Shown piece after piece: positions 32,999-41,700 of a stretch of DNA of 59,570 bases (position 1 is its first letter; the number at the start of each line of letters is the position of its first letter). Location of the stretch: the NCBI GenBank assembly GCA_902800435.1, contig CADCEQ010000010.1:1-59570 (forward strand), read 5' to 3'. This DNA comes from an uncultured Prevotellaceae bacterium. Lineage in GTDB: Bacteria; Bacteroidota; Bacteroidia; Bacteroidales; Bacteroidaceae. A program made the position numbers and the translations under genes. The notes under the pieces are model-generated. The model was not told where the DNA came from. It did not search any database and saw only the letters and a list, made by a program, of their open reading frames with translations.

Positions 32999-34525
32999 TT
33001 ACTTGTTGTCCTGAATCAGGCACTCGCCGGTCATGTCGGCGGGCTGCTCCAGTCCCATGATGTGCAGGATGCTGGGAGCGACGTCGGCCAGACGACCGTC
33101 CTTCACGGTGGCGCTGTTGTTGTTGGTCACGTAGATGAAGGGCACGGGGTTCAGCGAGTGAGCGGTGTTGGGCGTGCCGTCGGGGTTGATGGCGTTGTCG
33201 GCATTACCGTGGTCGGCGATGATGATGGCCTCGTAGTCGTTGGCCTTGGCAGCCTCGATAACCTCGCGGACGCAGTTGTCGACGGCCCAGACGGCCTTGG
33301 CAATAGCGTTGTAGACACCCGTGTGGCCTACCATGTCGCCGTTGGCGAAGTTCACCACGATGAAGTCGTACTCCTGGGTGTTGATGGCACCGACGAGCTT
33401 GTCCTTCACCTCGTAGGCGCTCATCTCGGGCTTCAGGTCGTAGGTGGCCACCTTCGGGCTGGGCACCAGGATGCGGTCCTCACCCTCGTAGGGAGCCTCG
33501 CGGCCGCCGTTGAAGAAGAACGTCACGTGGGCGTACTTCTCGGTCTCAGCCGTGTGCAGCTGCTTCTTGCCCTGCTTCGAGAGATACTCGCCGAGCGTGT
33601 CCTCGACGTTCTCCTTCGGGAAGAGGATGTGGACACCCTTGAAGTTGGCATCGTACGGCGTCATGCAGTAGTACTGCAGGCCGGGGATGGTCTTCATGCC
33701 CTGCTCAGGCATGTCCTCCTGCGTCAAGGCGATGGTCATCTCCTTGGCGCGGTCGTTGCGGAAGTTGATGAAGATGACGACGTCGCCCTCCTCGATGCAG
33801 CCGTTCACGCTGGCGTTGTGGATAGGCTTGATGAACTCGTCGGTCACGCCCCCGTCGTACGACTCCTGCATGGCCTGTACCATGTCGGTGGCCTGCTTGC
33901 CAGTGCCGTTGACGATCAGGTCGTAGCCTTCCTTCACGCGCTCCCAGCGCTTGTCGCGGTCCATGGCGTAGAAGCGGCCCACGATGCTGGCGATGGCGGC
34001 ATCGTTGGCGGCGCAGACGTCGCTGACCTGCTGGATGAAGCCCTTACCCGAGCGGGGGTCGGTGTCGCGACCGTCCATGTAGCAGTGTACGAAGACCTGG
34101 TTCTTCAGACCGTAGGCCTTGCCGATTTCGATGAGCTTGAACAGGTGGTCGAGGCTGGAGTGTACGCCGCCGTCAGAGCAGAGGCCCATCAGGTGGAGCT
34201 TCTTGCCCTGCTCCTTGGCGTAGCTGTAGGCGGCCTTTACCTGCGGGTTCTCCATGATGCTGCCGTCCTTGCAGGCGCGATTAATCTTCACCAGGTCCTG
34301 ATAGACGATGCGGCCGGCGCCGATGTTGAGGTGGCCCACCTCGGAGTTACCCATCTGTCCGTCGGGCAGACCGACATCCTCGCCCGAGGCTGCCAGCTGC
34401 GAGTGTGCGCTGGTGGCTGTTAACAAATCGAGATACGGGGTCGGCGTGTTGAAGATGACGTCGCCCTTACCGTGCTTACCGATTCCCCATCCGTCGAGAA
34501 TCATCAATAGTGCTTTCTTTGCCAT
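32999..34525 (-). CDS. gpmI: Cofactor-independent phosphoglycerate mutase
   Basis: Interconverts 3- and 2-phosphoglycerate in glycolysis. The 508-residue alkaline-phosphatase-fold enzyme starts [20 protein letters not shown], with the metal-binding DGWG at 11-14. The catalytic Ser is Ser61 in [14 protein letters not shown]. Later motifs include [36 protein letters not shown] and ADHGNAD. It is a single-gene unit with a hairpin terminator and a TACCTTTG box at 34567-34574 that lies back to back with the GH3 promoter. Confidence 0.96.
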   Translation of the reverse strand: MAKKALLMILDGWGIGKHGKGDVIFNTPTPYLDLLTATSAHSQLAASGEDVGLPDGQMGNSEVGHLNIGAGRIVYQDLVKINRACKDGSIMENPQVKAAYSYAKEQGKKLHLMGLCSDGGVHSSLDHLFKLIEIGKAYGLKNQVFVHCYMDGRDTDPRSGKGFIQQVSDVCAANDAAIASIVGRFYAMDRDKRWERVKEGYDLIVNGTGKQATDMVQAMQESYDGGVTDEFIKPIHNASVNGCIEEGDVVIFINFRNDRAKEMTIALTQEDMPEQGMKTIPGLQYYCMTPYDANFKGVHILFPKENVEDTLGEYLSKQGKKQLHTAETEKYAHVTFFFNGGREAPYEGEDRILVPSPKVATYDLKPEMSAYEVKDKLVGAINTQEYDFIVVNFANGDMVGHTGVYNAIAKAVWAVDNCVREVIEAAKANDYEAIIIADHGNADNAINPDGTPNTAHSLNPVPFIYVTNNNSATVKDGRLADVAPSILHIMGLEQPADMTGECLIQDNK

Positions 34526-34566
34526 AGTTTTTTAATGTATTTACTTGTTATTTTCCTTTCAGGCTG

Positions 34567-34574
34567 CAAAGGTA
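34567..34574 (-). promoter_or_regulatory. -7 box of gpmI
   Basis: The minus strand reads TACCTTTG, 41 bases before the gpmI ATG. The 13 bases to its right separate it from the GH3 -7 box, so the two promoters must overlap in their -33 regions. Confidence 0.65.
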
Positions 34575-34587
34575 CGAATTTTTTTTG

Positions 34588-34595
34588 TATCTTTG
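34588..34595 (+). promoter_or_regulatory. -7 box of the GH3 gene
   Basis: TATCTTTG lies 32 bases before the ATG at 34628. It is divergent from and interleaved with the gpmI promoter. Confidence 0.65.
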
Positions 34596-34627
34596 CACAC
34601 GCGAAACCAATAATATACTAACATAAA

Positions 34628-37000
34628 ATGAAAAAAACTATTCTGACGGCCCTTGCGGCCACAACTTGCATGATGACAATGAACGGACAGCCAAAACTCT
34701 CGGCCACAAACATCGACGAGGTGCTCCAGGCCATGACACTCGAAGAGAAAGCCCGACTGCTCGTCGGCGGTGCCAACAACTTCTTCGGCGACCAGGCCGT
34801 CGTTGGCGGCGAAGCCACACTGGTGGCCGGTGCGGCCGGAACATCGCCCGAGATTGCCCGCTTGGGCATTCCGGCCACCGTACTGACCGACGGTCCTGCC
34901 GGCGTTCGCATCGACCCCACCCGTAAGGGTGACAGCCAGACGTACTACGCCACGGGATTCCCCATCGGCACCTGCTTGGCCTCGACGTGGAACACGGAGC
35001 TGGTAGGAAAGGTAGGCGAGGCTATCGGCAACGAGACCAAAGAGTACCGCTGCGACGTCATCCTCGGTCCGGGCATGAACCTGCACCGCTCGCCGCTCTG
35101 CGGGCGCAACTTCGAGTACTACTCTGAGGACCCGTTCGTGACGGGCAAGATCGGTGCCGCCTACATCAACGGTGTGCAGAGTCAGGGTGCCGGCGTGTCG
35201 GCCAAGCACTTCGCCGTGAACTCGCAGGAGACCGAGCGCACCAGCGTTGACGAACGCGTGAGCCAGCGCGCTCTCCGCGAACTCTACCTGCGCGGCTTCG
35301 AGATTGCCGTGCGCGAGAGTCAGCCCTGGACCATCATGTCGTCGTATAACCAGGTGAACGGCCAGTACTCCATGGGCAACCGCGACCTGCTGACCAGCAT
35401 CCTGCGCGACGACTGGGGCTACAAGGGTATCGTCATGACCGACTGGATTGGCATTCGCCAGGGACTGCCCACCATCACCGAGGTGCAGGCCGGCAACGAC
35501 CTGATGGAACCGGGACAGCCCGCTCAGGTAAACGAGATTATTGAGGGAGTGAAGAGCGGCAAACTCTCGATGGCCGACGTCGACCGCAACGTGCGCCGTA
35601 TGCTGGAGTATATCGTCAAGACGCCGAGCTTCCACAAGTACCCCGCCACCAACAAGCCCGACCTGAAGGGCCACGCCGCCATCACCCGCCAGACGGCCTG
35701 CGAGGGCATCGTGCTGCTGAAGAACAACGGATGCCTGCCGTGGAACTCTGAACGTTCAACGTTCAACGCTCAACGTTCAACGATTAAGACCGTCGCCCTC
35801 TTCGGCGAGAACAGCTACAACTTCCTGCCCGGCGGCGTAGGCTCCGGCTGTGTTCACACGCCTTACGTGGTCGATATGGTGGAGGGTCTGAAGAATGCCG
35901 GCATCAAGTCGACGGAGTCGCTGACCGACATCTACCGCAAGTACGTCGACTATGCCCGCGTGAAGTTCCAGTACGAGCGCCATCCCGCCAAGTGGTTCCA
36001 GACTGAGGAGATGGGACCGCAGAAATATCCTGAGATTGCCGTCAACGCCATTGCCATCAGCAAGGAGGTACAGGGCGCCGACGCCGCCATTGTCACCATC
36101 GGCCGTCAGGCCGGCGAGGGCATCGACCGCGACCTTGAGACGGAGTTCAACCTCATCCCCGAGGAGCGCCAACTCATCATTGACGTCTGTCAGGCCTTCC
36201 ACGCTGCCGGAAAGCCCGTGGTGGTCATCATCAACAGCGGCTCGGTCATCGAGACGGCCTCCTGGAACAGCTATCCCGACGCCATCGTCTGTGCCTGGCA
36301 GCCCGGCGAGGAGGGCGGCAACTCGGTGGCCGACATCCTGACGGGCAAGGTCTGTCCCTCGGGCAAACTGACGATGACGTGGCCCCTCGCCGCCACTGAC
36401 CATCCCTCGACCCGCAACTTCCCGGGCCTGGTCGACTTCTACACCTATCAGGTAGCACGGACGGGCGAAAGAAAGTTGGCCAACTACGACTTCACCAATC
36501 ACGAGGAGGACATCTACGTGGGCTACCGCTACTTCGACACTTTTAATAAAGAGGTGTCCTATCCCTTCGGCTACGGCCTCAGCTACACCACGTTTGCCTA
36601 CAGCAAGCCTGCGGTCAAGGTGAGCGGCGATAACGTCACCGTTTCCGTCACCGTCAAGAACACCGGCAAAGTAGCCGGCAAGGAGGTGGCCCAAGTCTAC
36701 GTCACCGCCCCGAAGGGCCAGATAGAGAAGCCCGCCCAGGAGCTGAAGGCCTTTGCCAAGACGCGCGAGCTGAAGCCCGGCGAGAGCGAGACGCTGACGA
36801 TGCAGATTCCCGTCCGCATGCTCGCCTCGTTCGACGAGGCTGGCTCGCAGTGGCTCACCGAAGGCGGCAACTACACCTTCAACATCGGCGCGTCGAGCCG
36901 CGACATCCGTTGCACCGCCACCGCCAAGGTCGGGCAGTACACAGAGAAAGTCTCCAACGCCCTCGCCCCGAAAGTGAAGCTGAACCTCTTGAAACAATAA
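34628..37000 (+). CDS. Exported GH3 beta-glucosidase / beta-xylosidase
   Basis: 790 residues with a signal peptide ending MNGQP (about residue 20). The GH3 N-terminal barrel has VLTDGPAGVRID, KHFAVNSQETERT and the nucleophile Asp272 in GIVMTDWIG. The second GH3 domain follows with VALFGENSYNFLPGGVGSG, and a fibronectin-III-like domain (about 680-790) closes the protein. It hydrolyses terminal beta-linked glucose or xylose in the periplasm. At residues ~374-386 a linker (SERSTFNAQRSTI) is encoded by a repeat of TTCAACG units at 35749-35783. That block sits between the two GH3 domains and is likely tolerated there. The sugar specificity cannot be told from sequence. Confidence 0.9.
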   Translation: MKKTILTALAATTCMMTMNGQPKLSATNIDEVLQAMTLEEKARLLVGGANNFFGDQAVVGGEATLVAGAAGTSPEIARLGIPATVLTDGPAGVRIDPTRKGDSQTYYATGFPIGTCLASTWNTELVGKVGEAIGNETKEYRCDVILGPGMNLHRSPLCGRNFEYYSEDPFVTGKIGAAYINGVQSQGAGVSAKHFAVNSQETERTSVDERVSQRALRELYLRGFEIAVRESQPWTIMSSYNQVNGQYSMGNRDLLTSILRDDWGYKGIVMTDWIGIRQGLPTITEVQAGNDLMEPGQPAQVNEIIEGVKSGKLSMADVDRNVRRMLEYIVKTPSFHKYPATNKPDLKGHAAITRQTACEGIVLLKNNGCLPWNSERSTFNAQRSTIKTVALFGENSYNFLPGGVGSGCVHTPYVVDMVEGLKNAGIKSTESLTDIYRKYVDYARVKFQYERHPAKWFQTEEMGPQKYPEIAVNAIAISKEVQGADAAIVTIGRQAGEGIDRDLETEFNLIPEERQLIIDVCQAFHAAGKPVVVIINSGSVIETASWNSYPDAIVCAWQPGEEGGNSVADILTGKVCPSGKLTMTWPLAATDHPSTRNFPGLVDFYTYQVARTGERKLANYDFTNHEEDIYVGYRYFDTFNKEVSYPFGYGLSYTTFAYSKPAVKVSGDNVTVSVTVKNTGKVAGKEVAQVYVTAPKGQIEKPAQELKAFAKTRELKPGESETLTMQIPVRMLASFDEAGSQWLTEGGNYTFNIGASSRDIRCTATAKVGQYTEKVSNALAPKVKLNLLKQ
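35749..35783. repeat. TTCAACG repeat inside the GH3 gene
   Basis: The block is built from four TTCAACG or CTCAACG heptamers. It is in frame and encodes a linker with two R-S-T motifs. It looks like an intergenic simple repeat that has been captured in a coding region. Confidence 0.55.
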
Positions 37001-37008
37001 TACGACGA

Positions 37009-37037
37009 GCGGCGGCCAGTCCCAATCTGGCCGCCGC
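37009..37037. terminator. Hairpin after the GH3 gene
   Basis: GCGGCGGCCAG and CTGGCCGCCGC form an 11-base-pair GC stem with a 7-base loop directly after the GH3 stop. There is no T run on the plus strand, so its strength as a terminator is uncertain. Confidence 0.55.
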
Positions 37038-37079
37038 GCTGACGTTGGTTTGCAGTTGACATTGGTAAGTATGTCGGTG

Positions 37080-37087
37080 CAAAGATA
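37080..37087 (-). promoter_or_regulatory. Minus-strand -7 box antisense to the end of the GH3 gene
   Basis: The minus strand reads TATCTTTG, with a TTG 20 bases upstream (in TATTGCAG). The transcript would run leftward through the hairpin at 37009-37037 and into the GH3 3' end. A small open frame begins with ATG at about 37062. Confidence 0.45.
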
Positions 37088-37168
37088 GTGCTTTTCGGCG
37101 GCTTCTGCAATAGGGCTAAGGCGACTGACACGCTTTGCGAAGACGGACATATTGAAAACCAATTAGTT

Positions 37169-38014
37169 ATGAAAACTCTTAGACGGCTCATTGACACAGC
37201 CTTTTTATGCGCAGCCCTGCTTTTAGCGGCGGCTTGTACCGAAAATATGCCCCGGACATCGGACACTGAACAGCTGATAAACGAGGCTTTGGAGGCCGTG
37301 GGCAACCACGACCTGCGGACGGCCGAGCAGCGGGCCTACAGCGCTGCCATCCTGTCGACTGACTCGGCCGAGATGGCCGACGCCCTGACAATGCTCTCGC
37401 TGGTCTTCATTCTGGAGGACAAGAAGGAGCAGGCCGAGATGGTGATGGCGGTGCTGCCCGAGGGGCAGACCGTGGAGTTCGTGCGCCTGCAACAGGCGGC
37501 GAACGAACAGGGGCGCAATCATGAACGCTTCATTTTCGGCGGTTTCATCGCACTTTTACTGGCTGTCATCGGTGGCGGCCTGTGGTGGAGCCGGCGGCGC
37601 AAGGCAGCTTTCGAGCGGAAGGTTGACGAGCTGATGGAGAGCATGGCTGTCGAGACCGACGAACCGGAACAGCCTGCCACTATCCGTGCCGACATCGTCC
37701 GCACGAAACAGGGCGTCGACGTGCTCTACGCCATCCTCCACAACGAGAACATCTCGCAGATGGGCAAGCGCGAGCAGTTGGCCGTTACCGAGACGCTCCA
37801 TATCGTTGACCCCACCTTGGCCGGCATCCTCAGTTCGGTTGAACTGACGCCCAAGGAAACCTTCTATTGTATCATGCAGTACTACGGCAAGACCGAGCAG
37901 CAGAAAGCGCAGTGCTTCTGCTGTACGGAGCAGGCACTGCGCTCAACGAAAAGCCGTCTGGGCAAGAAACTTGACCTCAGCCGGTTAGAAGCTATTCATA
38001 AAGATATATCTTAA
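37169..38014 (+). CDS. Membrane-anchored protein with C-terminal HTH-like domain
   Basis: 281 residues from the ATG at 37169; the longer frame from 37088 has no promoter support. A lipoprotein-like signal (AALLLAAACTEN, Cys23) is followed by a helical periplasmic-type region at about 30-115. A single membrane segment comes next (about 121-138), then a cytoplasmic part at 140-281. The last ~55 residues (LTPKETFYCIMQYYGK, then CCTEQALRSTKSRLGKKLDL) look like a LuxR-type helix-turn-helix. A lipidated Cys plus a membrane segment would be unusual, so the N-terminus may simply be a signal anchor. It could be a sensor for nearby glycan genes. I do not know a family name. Confidence 0.65.
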   Translation: MKTLRRLIDTAFLCAALLLAAACTENMPRTSDTEQLINEALEAVGNHDLRTAEQRAYSAAILSTDSAEMADALTMLSLVFILEDKKEQAEMVMAVLPEGQTVEFVRLQQAANEQGRNHERFIFGGFIALLLAVIGGGLWWSRRRKAAFERKVDELMESMAVETDEPEQPATIRADIVRTKQGVDVLYAILHNENISQMGKREQLAVTETLHIVDPTLAGILSSVELTPKETFYCIMQYYGKTEQQKAQCFCCTEQALRSTKSRLGKKLDLSRLEAIHKDIS

Positions 38015-40403
38015 AGTTCTTCACCGAGCCGGGAGCTCCCTGCTCAGCGCGCGGCAGGTACTCCAAGGCGCTGACGGTCTGCACCGAGCCGAGGTCGATG
38101 ACCAGCAGGTGGGGAGCCTGAGCCGACTTCTCCGTCTGCCAGTAGGTAGACTCCTGCAGGTCGAAGACCTTGTCGCCCAGGTGGTTGCCGTTCTCCTCCT
38201 CAGAGTTAGCGTACTTCGTCTTCCAAGGCTCGCGGCTCAGGCGCTTGCCGTCCTGTCCCTGCAGATAGAGCTCGGCGATGGCGGCGCAGTCGCCATCCTT
38301 CTGGGTGCTGAGACACTCGATGGCAAGGTAGCGGCCCTTGGCAGTCTTGTTGAACGTGATGGTCTGCCAGCCGTTGCCAGCCTTGAAGGCTCCCGTGGCG
38401 ACGGGCGTAGCGCTATTGAGGTCGGGCTTGTCGCCGATGTTGTTGTGCTTGTTACTCTTCTCTAACTGCAGCTTGTTCAGTTCAGGCTCGGCCTGACCCC
38501 AGACAACAGTTTCCTTCGGCCCGACGATGTCGAGCACGATGATTTCGTTCTTGCCTTTCTTCAGCCAACAGCCGGGCACGTAGAGCGTCTGCTGCGGACC
38601 AATCGACCAAATGCGGCCCATGGCGTGGCCGTTCACATAGACCTGACCCTTGCCCCACGTCTCGAAGTTGAGGAAGGTGTCGCCCACCTTCTTCAGCGTG
38701 AAATAGCCGCGGTGATAGCCAGGCTTCATGATGTCGCCAAGCTTCTTCGACCCCTCATAGCCCTGTGTAAAGGCAAGTGCAGGAACGCTCCCTTTCACCT
38801 TGCCTGCAGCTACCTGGTCGTTGACGCCCTTTACCATGTCAAGTGCCTTGACTGCCGTCTCGTAGTCATCGGGAATGGCCACATTCATCCAGTTCTTTGG
38901 TGTCAGCACCATCTCCACATCGTCGGTCTCAGTGGTCAGCGTGACGTTGCCAACGATACCTTTGAAGTCCTTGATGGCACGGCCGAAGTTGATGCGGCCC
39001 ATGCCCTCGACGATGATAATCAGTTCGGCGCCTTTCTTCACGGCAGGGATGGTGAGCGACTTCTCGTTCTTCACGCGGTCAATCTTACCAATATATTTGT
39101 TGTCGATAAACACCTGGGCGAAGTCGTGGAACTCGCCGCTGAGCACGCTCTGCGAAGTAATCTCGGGCAGGCGGGTAGAGTACATCATCGTGCCCCAGCC
39201 CATATCCATCTCCTCGAAGGTCTTGGGTGCGCCATTGACGGGCTTGGTCATGGCAGCCATGAAGGGTGCGAACTCCGTCAGCTCGAACTTAGGCACGGTG
39301 ATGATAGGCATCGGGGCCTTGGGCACGGCGGGCATCTTCTTACCATCGTTGTACTTCTCCATCATTTTGCGTAGCTCCCAAAACTTCGGAGTGTCCTTAC
39401 CATATTCGTTGATGGGGGCATCGTAGTCGTAGCTGGTGACGTCGGGGGCGAAGCCGGGACTATTAGCTCCTGCCCAGTGACCGAAGGAAGTACCTCCGTG
39501 GGTCATGTAGAGCGAGAAGGAGATGCCCTTCGAGAGCATTTCGTCCATACCCTCGACCATATCCTTGGCAGGACGCGTCTCATGGCGGGCACCCCATTTG
39601 TCGAACCAACCGCTCCAGAACTCGGAGCACATCTTCGGGGCATTGGGGCGCAGCTCGCCGAGGCGGCGGAACTGCTGGTCGATGTTGGCGCCCGTGCCAA
39701 AGTTCATGGTCCACGTCAGGTCATCCAAACCGTTCTTCTCGAAGTTCGACGACCAGTCGCACTGGAAGAGCGAGAGCTCCTTGCCGTAGATGCTACGCAG
39801 GCAGTCACGGATTTCCGAGACGTAGGGCTTGTCCTCGCCATACGAGCCATATTCGTTCTCCACCTGAATCATGATGATGGGGCCGCCGTTCTGGATGGTC
39901 AGCGGCTTCAGCTGTTCACCCACCTTCTCTTCGAAGATTTTCACTCTTTCCATAAAGTAAGGATCGCGCTCGCGCAGGCGGATGTCCTTCTTCTTCAGCA
40001 GCCACCAGGGCAGGCCGCCCATCTCCCACTCGGCGCAGACGTAGGGCCCGGGGCGCACGATGACGTAGAGGCCGTTCTTCTGTGCCAGTCGGCAGAACTC
40101 GGCTACGTCGTTGTTGCCCGTAAAATCGAACTGTCCCTCACGCTGCTCATGGATGTTCCAGAAGATGTAGATGCACACGGCATTCATTCCCAACGCCTTA
40201 CACATCTGGATGCGGTGCTCCCAATAGGGGCGCGGAATACGGGGGTAGTGAACTTCGGCTGCCTTCACGATGAAGGGCTGGCCGTTCAGCAGGAATGTCT
40301 TGTCGCCCGCGGTGAACTTTCCGGGCTTTTGGGCGGCAAAGCCTGTGGCAGGCATCAAGGTCATCAATGCCGCCAAGGCCATTTGTTTTAGGATTTTGGT
40401 CAT
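37992..40403 (-). CDS. Exported GH35 beta-galactosidase
   Basis: 803 residues with a signal peptide ending GFAAQ (about residue 24). The GH35 barrel runs from about 30 to 360. The acid/base Glu184 lies in GGPIIMIQVENEYGSYG and the nucleophile Glu261 in MCSEFWSGWFDKWG. Beta-sandwich domains follow, and the last ~150 residues resemble an F5/8-type C (CBM32-like) module that ends in NFKIYLYE. It removes terminal beta-galactose from glycans in the periplasm. The gene is 18 bases after the DUF4923 gene, and its end overlaps the convergent HTH protein gene by 23 bases. Confidence 0.93.
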   Translation of the reverse strand: MTKILKQMALAALMTLMPATGFAAQKPGKFTAGDKTFLLNGQPFIVKAAEVHYPRIPRPYWEHRIQMCKALGMNAVCIYIFWNIHEQREGQFDFTGNNDVAEFCRLAQKNGLYVIVRPGPYVCAEWEMGGLPWWLLKKKDIRLRERDPYFMERVKIFEEKVGEQLKPLTIQNGGPIIMIQVENEYGSYGEDKPYVSEIRDCLRSIYGKELSLFQCDWSSNFEKNGLDDLTWTMNFGTGANIDQQFRRLGELRPNAPKMCSEFWSGWFDKWGARHETRPAKDMVEGMDEMLSKGISFSLYMTHGGTSFGHWAGANSPGFAPDVTSYDYDAPINEYGKDTPKFWELRKMMEKYNDGKKMPAVPKAPMPIITVPKFELTEFAPFMAAMTKPVNGAPKTFEEMDMGWGTMMYSTRLPEITSQSVLSGEFHDFAQVFIDNKYIGKIDRVKNEKSLTIPAVKKGAELIIIVEGMGRINFGRAIKDFKGIVGNVTLTTETDDVEMVLTPKNWMNVAIPDDYETAVKALDMVKGVNDQVAAGKVKGSVPALAFTQGYEGSKKLGDIMKPGYHRGYFTLKKVGDTFLNFETWGKGQVYVNGHAMGRIWSIGPQQTLYVPGCWLKKGKNEIIVLDIVGPKETVVWGQAEPELNKLQLEKSNKHNNIGDKPDLNSATPVATGAFKAGNGWQTITFNKTAKGRYLAIECLSTQKDGDCAAIAELYLQGQDGKRLSREPWKTKYANSEEENGNHLGDKVFDLQESTYWQTEKSAQAPHLLVIDLGSVQTVSALEYLPRAEQGAPGSVKNFKIYLYE

Positions 40404-40421
40404 AGTAGTATGTTTTTTAGA

Positions 40422-41033
40422 TTATTTGCTGAAGTCGAAGCCTAAGCGCAGGCCGTCGTAGGTCTTGCTAATCTCGCCCACGGCCTGAATATTCTGGTTG
40501 CCACTCAATGCGGCCATCGTCTGCAGAATATTCAGCAGTTTAGAACTCTCAAAGAGCAGTCCGATGCCGGTGTAGTTGCGCTTGGCGTAGCAGTTGATGG
40601 TCAGCAGCAAACTCTGCAGCGTCACCTTGCTCGAGGCCTCGTCGTAGGTCCACTTGCCGCTCATCGGCGTGCCGCGGAAGGTGGCCGAGTAGGTGCCGTC
40701 CTGCTTGAACGTGATGTTCGTGTTCTGGCTCGTGATGCCTATCTGCTGGTAGTAAGGCAAGGCCTTCTCCTTGATGCGGGTGGCAGCCACCTCACCGCCG
40801 GCCTTGGCCAGCAGGTTCTCGCTGGTGAAGGCGCAGCCGGGGCCGCTATAGTTCCACGCGCCGATCAAGTCCTGAGCCGTCACCTTCTGTGCGCCGATAA
40901 CGCTGATAATCACGTTGCCGAGGGTTCCTCCCTGCAGGATGTCGCCGAGGATGTTTCCTTGTGTTCCTGTCATTCCACAGCTGGTAACGATCATTGCCAC
41001 CGCTGCCAATACGATTGCTTTTGCTTTCTTCAT
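40422..41033 (-). CDS. DUF4923-family lipoprotein
   Basis: 203 residues beginning MKKAKAIVLAAVAMIVTSCG, a lipoprotein signal with Cys19. The mature part is a compact domain with DLIGAWNYSGPGCAFTSENL, FKQDGTYSATFRGTPMSGKW and a C-terminal YDGLRLGFDFSK. The pattern (a lipocalin-like W-x-Y and GTYSA-x-F) is that of the Bacteroidetes DUF4923 family. Function is unknown; it is probably on the periplasmic side of the outer membrane. It sits between rnhB and the GH35 gene on the same strand, 22 bases after rnhB, so it may be read from the suf-rnhB transcript. Confidence 0.8.
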   Translation of the reverse strand: MKKAKAIVLAAVAMIVTSCGMTGTQGNILGDILQGGTLGNVIISVIGAQKVTAQDLIGAWNYSGPGCAFTSENLLAKAGGEVAATRIKEKALPYYQQIGITSQNTNITFKQDGTYSATFRGTPMSGKWTYDEASSKVTLQSLLLTINCYAKRNYTGIGLLFESSKLLNILQTMAALSGNQNIQAVGEISKTYDGLRLGFDFSK

Positions 41034-41055
41034 GATGTAAGTTATTTAATTGGTT

Positions 41056-41697
41056 TTAATCTTCAAACTGCAGACTCAGCTGTCCGTCGCCGAGCAGGTT
41101 ATAGCTCATGCGGTGGTAGGGCGTGGTGCCGTACTGTCGGATGGCCTCGCGGTGCTTCTTCGTCGGGTAGCCCTTGTTCTTCTGCCAGTCGTACTGCGGA
41201 TACTCCTTGGCCAGCTGGTTCATATAGTCGTCGCGGTAGGTCTTGGCCAGTATCGATGCCGCCGCAATGGCCATGTACTTACCGTCGCCCTTGACGATGG
41301 TGGTGTGGGGCAGGAAGCCCCCTCCATCCTCCCCCGACTGGGGGAGGCTTCTGTAGGGCTTGAAGCGGTTGCCGTCGACGATGATGGCCTCCGGCCGCAC
41401 CTTCAGCTGGTCCAGTGCGCGGTGCATGGCCAGTATCGAAGCATTGAGGATGTTGATCTTGTCAATCTCCTCGGGCGTGACGATGCCCACGGCCCACGCC
41501 ACGGCGTCGCGCTCTATCTGTTCGCGCAGTTCATAGCGCCGCTTCTCCGTCAGCTGCTTCGAGTCGTTCAGCAGCGGGTTCTCATAGCCGTCGGGCAGGA
41601 TGACCGCTGCCGCATAGACGCTGCCTGCCAGACAGCCCCGTCCAGCCTCGTCGCAGCCGGCCTCGATCTTTCCCTCGTAGTAATGGGGTGCAAGCAT
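41056..41697 (-). CDS. rnhB: Ribonuclease HII with a repeat-encoded insert
   Basis: Removes RNA from RNA-DNA hybrids and single ribonucleotides from DNA. 213 residues. The active site begins with the DEAGRG motif (Asp16 and Glu17 in [13 protein letters not shown]) and continues with IIVDGNRF near 106-112 and [20 protein letters not shown]. At residues ~117-128 ([12 protein letters not shown]) there is an extra stretch between RFKPYR and [10 protein letters not shown], which are close together in related proteins. It is encoded by a palindromic repeat at 41315-41350. The insert lies on a loop and need not harm activity. The start is 3 bases after the sufS stop. Confidence 0.93.
   Translation of the reverse strand: MLAPHYYEGKIEAGCDEAGRGCLAGSVYAAAVILPDGYENPLLNDSKQLTEKRRYELREQIERDAVAWAVGIVTPEEIDKINILNASILAMHRALDQLKVRPEAIIVDGNRFKPYRSLPQSGEDGGGFLPHTTIVKGDGKYMAIAAASILAKTYRDDYMNQLAKEYPQYDWQKNKGYPTKKHREAIRQYGTTPYHRMSYNLLGDGQLSLQFED
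41315..41350. repeat. Palindromic GC-rich repeat inside rnhB
   Basis: CCTCCCCC (41328-41335) and GGGGGAGG (41340-41347) form a perfect 8-base-pair stem with loop GACT. Outer arms AAGCC and GGCTT flank it. The unit shares AGCCCCCTCCA, CCTCCCCC and AGGCTT with the repeat in sufB at 46561-46596. Confidence 0.75.
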
Positions 41698-41700
41698 GAT

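Noticed and set aside
32987..34423. 478-codon plus-strand frame over gpmI
   Set aside because: Antisense to a clear gpmI; its residue content is a repeat of Val/Leu/Gly typical of shadows.
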